DNA from: Polyangium sp. 15x6
GTDB lineage: Bacteria > Myxococcota_A > Polyangia > Polyangiales > Polyangiaceae
Length of the DNA: 64,000 bases
Assembly (NCBI RefSeq): GCF_029960785.1
Contig: NZ_JASBQE010000011.1
Location: 62,001-126,000, forward strand
Direction: 5' to 3'
Made by a program: the position numbers and the translations under genes. The notes under the pieces are model-generated. The model had not been told where the DNA came from. It saw only the letters and a program-made list of their open reading frames with translations, and made no database searches. Within the stretch, counting starts at the first letter, position 1. Each line of letters opens with the position of its first letter. This document shows positions 50,318-57,801 of the stretch, piece by piece.

Positions 50318-53172
50318 GGCGCGCGCTCGTCCCTCTCCTCCTCGCCAGCGCGTGCAGCGCCGCGCCGCCGCCGCCGCCCCCCGCGCACGTCCCGGCGCCC
50401 TCGGCTTCGGCCAAGGCTTCCGCGGCCGCCCCCGCGCCTGCGCCTCGCTTGCCGTGGATCGAGCTCTCCGGCACGGACGCCAAGACGGTGCTCACGGGGT
50501 ACGACCCCGACGGCGACGAGCTGTACGAGGCGCCGATCGGGTGGGCGCTCGCGGTGCTCGGCGCGCTGGACGGCGGCGCCTACGCCGTCGTGATGGAGCA
50601 AGCGCCGAAGAACCCCTACACGCCCGTCGTCCTCCGCATCGACGCGCGCGGCCAGGAGACATGGAGGACGTCGCTCCAAAAAGGGGGTTTTACCTGGCGC
50701 CTCTTCCGCGCCGGACCCGCGGGAAAGGCGCTCGCGTCGCCCAACGGCGGCGGCGATCGCCTCTTCGTGTTCGAGTTCTCCGGCCCGAACCCCCAGGGCA
50801 AGAGGCCCCTGCACGTGCTCGACGCAGGAGATGGCAAGCTCCTGCGAGATGTCTCTCTCGGCTTCTCCGACATCGACGCGCGCGCAGGCGTGATGGCCGT
50901 CTCCGACGGGAGCCACGTCTCCCGGCTCGGACCGGACGGCGAGCCCATATGGAGCGTGCACGTCGGCCGCTTCCCTTCGCTCGATCCGACCCTGCCCGAG
51001 GGCTCCCGCAAGGTCGCCGTCGGGACCGACGGCACGGTGCTCACGGGCACCTCCGACGGCTCGCTCGTCGCGCTCGAAGCCGACGGCAAGCCGCTCTACC
51101 AGCTCGGCGTGCGCGGCTCCGTCTCCCGCATCGAAGCTCGCGCCGGTGGAAGCTTCCGCGTGCATACGGACGACGGGGCGGTGCTCGTCGATCGCGGCGC
51201 CGTGCGGGAGACCGCGGAGTCTCGGCCCGTGGAGGGCGTGCGCGTCGTCGAGAAGCGAAAAAACAAGCGGAACGAGGAAGATCCCACGCCCCCGCCGGTG
51301 CCCTGGAAGCCCACGATCGCCTATCGCGCCCAGCGGGAAGGCCTCTCCACGGAAAAACCTTTCGAGCACGTACAATCCGTCGTCGCGGCGGCGCCGAACG
51401 ACGTCTGGGTCCTCGGCAAGCGCGAGCGAGCCCCGGGCGAGGACGCCGATCGGCTCTTCCATTACGACGGCCGGACCTGGTCCGACCTCGGCGTGCCGTC
51501 GATGAGCTTCCCCAAGGAGGTGTTCGCCGAAGGCGCGCCGGCGCGCGCGAGCAGGTTCGTCCCCTTGAACCTCTCGCGCAACCCGACCGGCGCGCTGCTC
51601 GTGCTCGGCGTGCGTGTCGGGGGCGCCGTGCGCCCGTGCGTGCTCGAGCGCGCGGGGGCGGCCTATCGCGAGCGGCGGGAGCTCCGCGCCACCTTCTCGA
51701 AGATCGAGATCGAATACGGGACGAAGCTGACCCACACGGTGAGCGCTGGCGGTCGCGAAGCCCTGTGCAGCAGCGATCCTGCGGTCTGCGTCGAATTCGG
51801 CAGCGGCGTCAAGCCGAGGATCGTCCCGGATGGCGAGGGTCTCGAGATCCCCGATGTCCTCGGCGACCACGAGAGCCCCGTCCCCTCCAGGTCCACGTGG
51901 GCTAGCGGCCGGGACGACGTCTGGGTCACGGGCATCGAAGGCGACGTCGCGCGCTTCGACGGCCAGCGCTGGTGGCGCATCCTCGGGATCGAGCGCATGA
52001 GCGGCCTCTCCGTGACCGGCAGCGGCCGCGGAGACGTGTGGCTCTACGGCGAGGCCGGCCTGTGGCACGTCACGCCCGAGCCCCGGGCCGAGGCCGATCT
52101 CGAAGGCACGACCTCGCCTCCGCCGCCGGCGGCCTCTCCGAGCGTCGCGCTGCCCGTCGCGGGCGCCGATCCGTCCTATCGCCTGGAGCGCGTGGTGCTC
52201 GACGTCGACGGCCAGAAGCCGCTCCGCGCCGCCCTGCACGTCGCCGAGGGCCCGGGCGGCGTCGTCTGGCTGCACGACGGCGCGCGCGTCATCGAATACG
52301 ACGGCGCCCGCACGCGCGTGCTCTACCAGGCGCCCAAGCCGGAGCCGTTCTTCTGCTGGTACGCGCCCGAGCCGGATTGCAACCTCTGCGCGCAATGCAC
52401 CGAGCGAAAACCCAAAGCGCTCGGCTGTCAGCGGTGCGTGGCGCCGACCGCCGCGGGCGAAGGCGCGCTGCTCACGCCGGAGGGATGGCTCCCGGTCCGC
52501 GGCGGACGCGCGTCCCCCGAGCCCGCGCCCCTCGCGGATCTGGCCGCGGTCACCGTCGCGCCCTCGGGCGCGATCTGGGCCGTCTCCGCGGCCGACGACG
52601 ACGGCCCACACGCCGTGATCCAAGGCCCGCGCGGCGTGCGCCTCGTGGCAGGCCTCCCGCCCGCGGCCTACGCCGACGTGGCCGTCCGAGCCGACGACGA
52701 CGCCTGGTTCGCCGGCGGCCTGACGGGCACCCGCATGTCCGACGGCCGCGTGTTGCCCGAGGGCGAGGGCACGCTCGTCCGATTCGACGGCCGCACCTTC
52801 ACGCGCCACCGCGCGCCCGACGGCGCGCTGCTCTCCGTGGCGGCCGCAGGCCCCGGCGAGGCGTGGGCCGTCGGCCTCGCCGGCGCGGTCCTCCACGCAA
52901 AAGGCAACACGGTGGAGGCCTTCCACCTCGAGCGCGACGGCGGCGCGCGGCACCCGGTGCTCCTCCGCAGCGTGGCGGCGACGAAGCCAAACGACGTCTG
53001 GATCGCGGGCGACGGCGCGACGCTCCTGCGCTGGGACGGCAAGGCCCTGCGCCGCGTGGACACGAGCGCGGCCGGGAAAGAAGCGGCGCTCTCGTCGATG
53101 ATCGCGCCGGGGGCGAAGCCAGGCTGGGTGGTCGGTCCCGGCGGGATCTTTAGGATCGTGCCGGCGCGGTAG
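50314..53172 (+). CDS. Large propeller-like lipoprotein, second of a pair
   Basis: 952 residues from the GTG at 50314, fixed by overlap with the upstream stop. Signal MRRALVPLLLASAC (lipidation at Cys 14). The first third has pyrrolo-quinoline-quinone/outer-membrane-assembly-like repeats (TDGTVLTGTSDGSLVALEAD). The rest has repeated 'DVW' blades (APNDVWVLGKRER, GRDDVWVTGIEGD, GRGDVWLYGEAG, KPNDVWIAGDGATLLRWDG). A Cys cluster, CNLCAQCTERKPKALGCQRC, lies near residue 690. Two propellers are likely. The last 23 codons are repeated nearly exactly at 56865-56933, where they form a gene remnant. Confidence 0.78.
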   Translation: MRRALVPLLLASACSAAPPPPPPAHVPAPSASAKASAAAPAPAPRLPWIELSGTDAKTVLTGYDPDGDELYEAPIGWALAVLGALDGGAYAVVMEQAPKNPYTPVVLRIDARGQETWRTSLQKGGFTWRLFRAGPAGKALASPNGGGDRLFVFEFSGPNPQGKRPLHVLDAGDGKLLRDVSLGFSDIDARAGVMAVSDGSHVSRLGPDGEPIWSVHVGRFPSLDPTLPEGSRKVAVGTDGTVLTGTSDGSLVALEADGKPLYQLGVRGSVSRIEARAGGSFRVHTDDGAVLVDRGAVRETAESRPVEGVRVVEKRKNKRNEEDPTPPPVPWKPTIAYRAQREGLSTEKPFEHVQSVVAAAPNDVWVLGKRERAPGEDADRLFHYDGRTWSDLGVPSMSFPKEVFAEGAPARASRFVPLNLSRNPTGALLVLGVRVGGAVRPCVLERAGAAYRERRELRATFSKIEIEYGTKLTHTVSAGGREALCSSDPAVCVEFGSGVKPRIVPDGEGLEIPDVLGDHESPVPSRSTWASGRDDVWVTGIEGDVARFDGQRWWRILGIERMSGLSVTGSGRGDVWLYGEAGLWHVTPEPRAEADLEGTTSPPPPAASPSVALPVAGADPSYRLERVVLDVDGQKPLRAALHVAEGPGGVVWLHDGARVIEYDGARTRVLYQAPKPEPFFCWYAPEPDCNLCAQCTERKPKALGCQRCVAPTAAGEGALLTPEGWLPVRGGRASPEPAPLADLAAVTVAPSGAIWAVSAADDDGPHAVIQGPRGVRLVAGLPPAAYADVAVRADDDAWFAGGLTGTRMSDGRVLPEGEGTLVRFDGRTFTRHRAPDGALLSVAAAGPGEAWAVGLAGAVLHAKGNTVEAFHLERDGGARHPVLLRSVAATKPNDVWIAGDGATLLRWDGKALRRVDTSAAGKEAALSSMIAPGAKPGWVVGPGGIFRIVPAR

Positions 53173-53245
53173 GACCGGTTGGTCCTGGACGAACCTTCGG
53201 TTTGCCCAGGAACGCCTCGGGGTTCGTCCGAGAACAGAGTTCGTC

Positions 53246-53275
53246 TTGACCGCCCTATGCGAGTGGGCGTAGGCT
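53246..53275 (+). promoter_or_regulatory. Possible sigma70-type promoter giving a leaderless mRNA
   Basis: TTGACC (53246-53251) and TAGGCT (53270-53275) are 18 bp apart. The expected start site, about 7 nt past the second box, falls at the ATG of the next gene (53283), which also lacks any purine-rich ribosome site. Leaderless transcription is a reasonable inference. Confidence 0.35.
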
Positions 53276-53282
53276 TGGCTGC

Positions 53283-54296
53283 ATGAATCACCTACGCCTC
53301 GCAAATGCGGTTCTCCTCGCGGTGCTCGTCGTCGGCTTGCCAGCTCGGGCCGATGAGCCCCCCGCTCCGGCGCCCACCGCGGAGCGGCCCATCATCCCGT
53401 ACACGTCGTATACGTCGCGTCGCTCGAAGGAGATGTTTTTTCTCCGGAGCCGCGAGAGCCTCATGAAGGCCCAGGCCCTCGAAAAGGAAGGGCGAATCGA
53501 GGAAGCACTCGAAGCGTACGACAATGCCTTGCACCAACAGCCCCTCATCGACGTACAGGTCGAGGTGGCGCTGGCGCAGGCGCGGGCGGGGAACTACCTG
53601 CCCGCCGCTCGGCGGCTCCAGGAAGTGCTCGCGACGGGGCATGCCTCGGGCCTCACGGTCCACACGAGCGAGGAGTTGTGGACGTATCTGAACGCCATCA
53701 AGCCATTCATCGGGACCATCGCCATCCGGGTGAACGTGCCGGATACACGTATCACCATCGACGGCGAGGAGGTCGCGGAGTGGCCGTATCTCAACGAGTT
53801 TTACGTCGAGCCGGGCAAGCACCACATCAAAGCCACGAAGCTCGGGTTCTGGATGAACCAGACGGCCGTGGAGGTCGGCAAGGGAGAACGGAAGGACCTC
53901 TCGATTGCCATGCAGGAGCGGGTGCACTCGCAGATCATCGGGTTCGAGCGGCCCGTGAACTTCTCGATCAACGCCAACCTGTCGACATCGTCGAAGAACG
54001 ACCATCCCACGTGGCCTCGGAACCTCATGGTTGCGAGCGGCATCGGGATGGGCCTCGGCGTCGGCGCTCTCGTGACCGGGTTGATTATGAACTCGAACGC
54101 TACGAGCGACGCTTCCGCGACGCTGGGGCAAGGCATCGCCTACGCGGGCGGTGGCCTCACGGGGCTCTCCCTGGCCGGCCTCATCATCGGAGCCGCTGGA
54201 ATCGCCAGCCGCCCCACGCCCACCCCGAACGTGATCATTACGCCGCAGATCGCCAAGGACGGCGGCGGCGTCCAGCTCGCTGGATCCATCGAGTAG
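53283..54296 (+). CDS. PEGA-domain protein with TPR-like repeats
   Basis: 337 residues. Signal peptide LANAVLLAVLVVGLPARA. A helical TPR-like region (about 50-110: KAQALEKEGRIEEALEAYDN) is followed by a PEGA domain (about 140-205: RVNVPDTRITIDGEEVAEWP and VEPGKHHIKATKLGF). Two hydrophobic segments come near the C-terminus (MVASGIGMGLGVGALVTGLI and GLTGLSLAGLIIGAAGIA). This signal-TPR-PEGA-two-helix layout is common in myxobacterial envelope proteins. The start probably coincides with the transcript start. Confidence 0.82.
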   Translation: MNHLRLANAVLLAVLVVGLPARADEPPAPAPTAERPIIPYTSYTSRRSKEMFFLRSRESLMKAQALEKEGRIEEALEAYDNALHQQPLIDVQVEVALAQARAGNYLPAARRLQEVLATGHASGLTVHTSEELWTYLNAIKPFIGTIAIRVNVPDTRITIDGEEVAEWPYLNEFYVEPGKHHIKATKLGFWMNQTAVEVGKGERKDLSIAMQERVHSQIIGFERPVNFSINANLSTSSKNDHPTWPRNLMVASGIGMGLGVGALVTGLIMNSNATSDASATLGQGIAYAGGGLTGLSLAGLIIGAAGIASRPTPTPNVIITPQIAKDGGGVQLAGSIE

Positions 54297-54320
54297 GGGG
54301 CGCTGCCGTGGGCGCGCCGA

Positions 54321-55088
54321 TCAGCCTTCCTGCCCCGGCTCTTCGGGCTTCTTCTTCGCGGGCCGCTTGTACAGGGCCGACAGCTCGAACTCCGTCGCGA
54401 TGGCCGGCTCTCCGAGCTCCCGCGCCGCCGCGTCCGCGGCTTCCCTCGCCGTGCGCGCGAGGCTCACGATGATCCCGTCGATGAGGTCCAGCGTCTCGGT
54501 CTCCACGGGCGTCCCCCGCGGCTGCGCCTTCGTCTTCGCCACGTCGCGGAGCGCCTGCGCGCGTGATTCGAGGTCGAGGGCCGCTTGCGGCCCGCCGCGG
54601 GTCTTCGCGGCCTCTGCGACGGGGGGCTCCTTCAAGGCGGCGCGCAGGGCATCGAGCTGCTTGGCCAGCCCTTCGGCGTCGTCGGCGGCCACGGAGTCCC
54701 GGTCGAGCTGCACGGTGATCTTCTGGACCACGCCCGCTTGACCCGCGAGGAGCAGCGCGCGTTTTGATCCGGCGAGCACCGAACGTGCGCGCAATCGAAT
54801 GGCCTGCCCGTCCCGCATCGCCGCCGCGTGCGCGGCTGTATCGACCTTCTTGCTCGTCCGCTTCGACTCGCGCCCGATTCCGGCCTCGATCAAAGCATCG
54901 CGCGCGTCCTTCAGCTCGGCGGCGTCTTCGGCCACGAAGCCGAAGGCGACGAGCTTCGAGCCGTGGGTCAGGTATGCGTTCAAGGTCTGGTTCGCCTGCT
55001 CCAGCGTGTCCTCGGAGCTGAAGCGCTCGCCATCCTTGATGAAGGCCGCGCGAGCTTCCGGAGCAAGAGTCGTCAAATCGAGCGCCAT
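54321..55088 (-). CDS. Conserved helical cytoplasmic protein of unknown function
   Basis: 255 residues starting MALDLTTLAPEARAAFIKDG with GGGAGGA 11 nt upstream. It is predicted wholly helical with coiled-coil character, Ala- and charge-rich (RAQALRDVAKTKAQPRG), with no signal, TM or catalytic motif; a Lys-rich tail (KRPAKKKPEEP). No family recognised. It is convergent with the PEGA gene and divergent from the SitA-like gene, so its partners are not evident. Confidence 0.75.
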   Translation of the reverse strand: MALDLTTLAPEARAAFIKDGERFSSEDTLEQANQTLNAYLTHGSKLVAFGFVAEDAAELKDARDALIEAGIGRESKRTSKKVDTAAHAAAMRDGQAIRLRARSVLAGSKRALLLAGQAGVVQKITVQLDRDSVAADDAEGLAKQLDALRAALKEPPVAEAAKTRGGPQAALDLESRAQALRDVAKTKAQPRGTPVETETLDLIDGIIVSLARTAREAADAAARELGEPAIATEFELSALYKRPAKKKPEEPGQEG

Positions 55089-55187
55089 GTGAAACGTCCT
55101 CCCTGGAGGTTGCGCACGCTACATGAGGGAGCGCACAGGTGTCCAGATGGGAGGCGCGTGGCCTGGACTGTCTGTACACTCCCGAAC

Positions 55188-55922
55188 ATGAACTCCATGG
55201 CAACAAGGCTTACGGCATCCTTGGGGCTCGCCTTCGGCTTGGGCTTTGTCTTCACGCCGCTCGGCTGTGGCAGCGGCCCCATGGGGAACCCGCGGCCGAG
55301 CCATCACGGTTCGGGCGACGGCCCGTCGGTCCCTGCGGCGACGGTCTCGGAGCTCGAGGCGTGCGCCGAGCATGGCGCCGGTCGGCTGAAGGGCACCCAC
55401 TACGCCATCCTCTTCGACGTCGACGTGATGGAGAGCGGAGAGGTCCGCGCGGCCAAGATCCGGGAGTCGGAGATCGGCGATCGGGAGATGGAGGCGTGCA
55501 TGGAGCACGCGCTCCAGGCGATGTCGTTGCCCGGGGTCGTCACGCCGCTGCGGTCCTCGGCGCCGGAGGGCGTGATGCTGTCCCCGCACGCCCGCGGCGC
55601 CCTGGGGAACGTCATGGTCCTCGGGCCCGCCGTGAGCCTGGTGCCGGTGTTGATCGTTGCCGCGGGGGTGACGATCATCGTGGTTGTCACGGTGCATGCC
55701 GTGGAGGAGACGGCCGAGGCGGCCGGTCGGAGGCGCGATATCGAGAGGATGTGCAAAAGGGAGGAGGTTAAATGTCTGGAGTACCGACCACAGCCCGAGT
55801 GGAATCGGAAGAGGTTTGGGGACTGGAAGCAGTGTGGGGACTGTTATTCCGAGTGCCTGAGGGACAGGGAGTGGCCTGACTACAAGTGTCCGCGTCCCGG
55901 CTATCGCCGCCCCCCGAACTGA
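55188..55922 (+). CDS. Candidate SitA-like lipoprotein toxin
   Basis: 244 residues from the ATG at 55188; an in-frame ATG three codons on is possible. The signal SLGLAFGLGFVFTPLGC gives lipidation at Cys 27. A TonB-C/AgmX-like stretch follows (AILFDVDVMESGEVRAAKIR, then DREMEACMEHALQAMSLPGV). A hydrophobic helix (about 145-175, VSLVPVLIVAAGVTIIVVV) precedes a basic Cys-rich C-terminal domain of about 60 residues (CKREEVKC, QCGDCYSECLRD). Lipoprotein anchor, hydrophobic segment and compact variable C-terminus are the plan of myxobacterial SitA toxins passed by outer-membrane exchange. A gene 17 bp downstream fits an immunity role. The assignment is from memory of the family and is not proven; it could be an ordinary lipoprotein. 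Confidence 0.6.
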   Translation: MNSMATRLTASLGLAFGLGFVFTPLGCGSGPMGNPRPSHHGSGDGPSVPAATVSELEACAEHGAGRLKGTHYAILFDVDVMESGEVRAAKIRESEIGDREMEACMEHALQAMSLPGVVTPLRSSAPEGVMLSPHARGALGNVMVLGPAVSLVPVLIVAAGVTIIVVVTVHAVEETAEAAGRRRDIERMCKREEVKCLEYRPQPEWNRKRFGDWKQCGDCYSECLRDREWPDYKCPRPGYRRPPN

Positions 55923-55939
55923 GCCGCCAGGAGTCAATC

Positions 55940-56665
55940 ATGCAATCTCACCCCGATAGCCCTCGATCATGCACGGTCTGCAAGAAGCATCCGGCCGTCG
56001 AGAGGTACATACGCGGCCAAATGGACGAAATCCTTTGTGCCAACTGCCTCGACCGTATGGCCGTGCAAGATGCGATCGAGGACAAGACCATCTACTTGTA
56101 TGAGTTGGCGACGGGTGGACAGTCCGATGAGGCTCTCGCTTGCCTGGACGCCATCTGGGAGGCAAACCGTCATCGCGATCGTGACGGATGGCTGGCTCGA
56201 AGCGTCGCATGGACGCGCGAGTTCATCCTCTACCAAGCGGGGAGATACACCGAGGCGCTGCAAGCCTCGGATGCCGTCGCGCAGCACGGATTCGAGAACG
56301 TCACGTATCGATGGTCGCACGGCAGCGCAAAAGCGCATACCCTGCAAGCGCTCGGGAGGCATCGGGAAGCCTTGGAGGTCTTCGAGGAGGCATTCAGTCA
56401 TCAAGATCCGACGTACGCATCGGGCATTCGTTATTACTTGCCCCGCCTGGTCGAACTCTCCAAGAATCTCGGGCAGCCAGTTGATGAGAAGTGGCGGCGC
56501 GTCGCGGAGGCGGCGGCGGAGGAGTATGCCGTCGACATGCCCGTACGGGATTCGCTCGAAGAAAGCATGCTCGCACTCGCGGAGATGACCCGAGAGCTGC
56601 CGTCGAAGAGGGAGAGGGAGTGGAGAAGGAAACAGGGCGGCGAAGCCGGCAGGGACGCGCCGTGA
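55940..56665 (+). CDS. Zinc-ribbon/TPR protein, candidate immunity partner
   Basis: 241 residues from the ATG at 55940 with AGGAG 7 nt upstream. The N-terminus has two CXXC pairs (CTVC at 11-14, CANC at 33-36) that should bind zinc, followed by about 190 residues of TPR-like helices (TREFILYQAGRYTEALQASD, TLQALGRHREALEVFEEAFS). No signal peptide, so it is cytoplasmic. It lies 17 bp after the SitA-like gene on the same strand. Position and cytoplasmic location suit an immunity or modifying protein; a regulatory role is equally open. Confidence 0.6.
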   Translation: MQSHPDSPRSCTVCKKHPAVERYIRGQMDEILCANCLDRMAVQDAIEDKTIYLYELATGGQSDEALACLDAIWEANRHRDRDGWLARSVAWTREFILYQAGRYTEALQASDAVAQHGFENVTYRWSHGSAKAHTLQALGRHREALEVFEEAFSHQDPTYASGIRYYLPRLVELSKNLGQPVDEKWRRVAEAAAEEYAVDMPVRDSLEESMLALAEMTRELPSKREREWRRKQGGEAGRDAP

Positions 56666-56695
56666 GGGCGATGGCCCTCGCCGGCGCGGTCATCC

Positions 56696-56864
56696 CTACC
56701 TCGACTCCGTCTCCAGAAGCTCCCGCACCACGACCGTCCTCCCGTCCTGCGTCACCGCCGACGTGAACCACCCGGCCGGCGCCTCGAACGACGCCACGTC
56801 GTGCATCCCCTCCCCGTCGAACCCTTGCATCCCCTCGCCCACCAGGATCACCTGATGGGTGCTC
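56696..56864 (-). pseudogene. Remnant: 3' end of an unknown gene
   Basis: On the minus strand, 55 or so codons of protein-like sequence (VILVGEGMQGFDGEGMHDVA, then SFEAPAGWFTSAVTQDGRTV) end in a stop at 56696. Upstream of 56864 the frame runs into sequence coding on the other strand, so there is no plausible start. It appears to be the C-terminal stub of a gene whose 5' part has been removed. Confidence 0.55.
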
Positions 56865-56933
56865 GCACCGGGGGCGAAGCCTGGATGGGTGGTCGGTCCC
56901 GGCGGGATCTTTCGGATCGTGCCGGCGCGGTAG
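56865..56933 (+). pseudogene. Remnant: duplicated 3' end of the propeller lipoprotein gene
   Basis: These 69 bp, including the TAG, match the last codons of the gene ending at 53172 with four differences in 70 positions. They encode the same 22 residues, from APGAKPGWVVGPGG to IFRIVPAR and stop. The similarity begins abruptly at 56865, directly beside the minus-strand remnant. The fragment has no start or upstream coding sequence. Confidence 0.7.
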
Positions 56934-57065
56934 GTTCGGGGGGCCGAAACCGCGGCCTTGACGCACCTCCTTCGGGCTCCATGCACACGGTAGAGCACGT
57001 ATGGCTGCCACTGCGGCGCCCTCCCCGCGAAGGAATGGCGCCGCGGGCTTCAGGAGAGGGGCGAC

Positions 57066-57767
57066 ATGGCCAATCCCGTACCCGGGCACCGCATCACCAC
57101 GCCGTGGAGAAAGCGTGGCAAGAAGTGGGCACGCGGTTATCACACCGGCGCCGACTACGCTTGTCCCAAGGGCACACGGGTCGTCGCCGCGGCCCGGGGC
57201 AAGGTCGTCGCCGCGAACTGGGGCGGCGGTGGCAAAGGGCCCTCGTATGGGTATTGCGTGGTCATCCAGACCGGCAAATACCAGGCCCTCTACGCCCACC
57301 TTTCCCGCATCTCCGTGAAGCGCGGCCAGGTCGTCAAGGCCGGTGAGCTCGTGGGATTCTCCGGCGCGACCGGTAAGGTGACCGGACCGCACCTGCATTT
57401 CGAGGTGCGGAGGTCTCCGTATCGTTACGGCGACGATGTGAACCCTCGGATCCTTGTGGCCGCAAAGGGCGGAGCGCCGAAGCCGCCGCGGCCTCGCGGC
57501 GGCAAGGTCGAGGTGCACTGGAAAGAATTGAAATACGGTCAGAGGAACTCGGACTCGGTCAAGGCGCTCCAGCGAGAGCTCAATGCCCGCGTCGGCGCCA
57601 AGCTGCCCATCACGGGCAACTACCTGACGAAGACGAAGGCTGCGGTGGCCCGGTTCCAGCGCTCCCTGGGGTTCTCGGGGAGCGGCGCGGACGGCCTGAT
57701 GCACCCGGGCGGCCGGGAAACGACGAAACGCCTGTTCCCGGCCAGCCGGTTCGTGATCCGCTGGTGA
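57066..57767 (+). CDS. Leaderless M23 endopeptidase with peptidoglycan-binding domain
   Basis: 233 residues. It starts MANPVPGHRITTPWRKRGKK without a signal peptide; AGGAGAGGGG precedes the ATG. The LytM/M23 zinc ligands are complete: His 26 and Asp 30 in GYHTGADYACP, His 109/111 in GPHLHFEV, with His 78 in YAHLSRI. The C-terminal half (about 150-230) is a PG_binding_1-type domain (NSDSVKALQRELNARVG and TKAAVARFQRSLGF). Together these cut peptide cross-links in peptidoglycan. Lack of an export signal is typical of phage endolysins or of effectors delivered by an injection machine. No other phage gene is nearby. Confidence 0.88.
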   Translation: MANPVPGHRITTPWRKRGKKWARGYHTGADYACPKGTRVVAAARGKVVAANWGGGGKGPSYGYCVVIQTGKYQALYAHLSRISVKRGQVVKAGELVGFSGATGKVTGPHLHFEVRRSPYRYGDDVNPRILVAAKGGAPKPPRPRGGKVEVHWKELKYGQRNSDSVKALQRELNARVGAKLPITGNYLTKTKAAVARFQRSLGFSGSGADGLMHPGGRETTKRLFPASRFVIRW

Positions 57768-57801
57768 TGGGGCCGCGCCGTCGACCGGCGCACGTTCCTC
57801 G

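Noticed and set aside
49447-53172. A 1241-codon frame starting inside the first propeller lipoprotein
   Set aside because: Codons before 50314 are out of frame with the first lipoprotein; the lipobox signal and GTGA overlap place the start at 50314.
57066-57767. M23 gene as evidence for a prophage
   Set aside because: No capsid, tail, terminase, integrase or holin gene is found on either side; neighbours are host-type lipoproteins.
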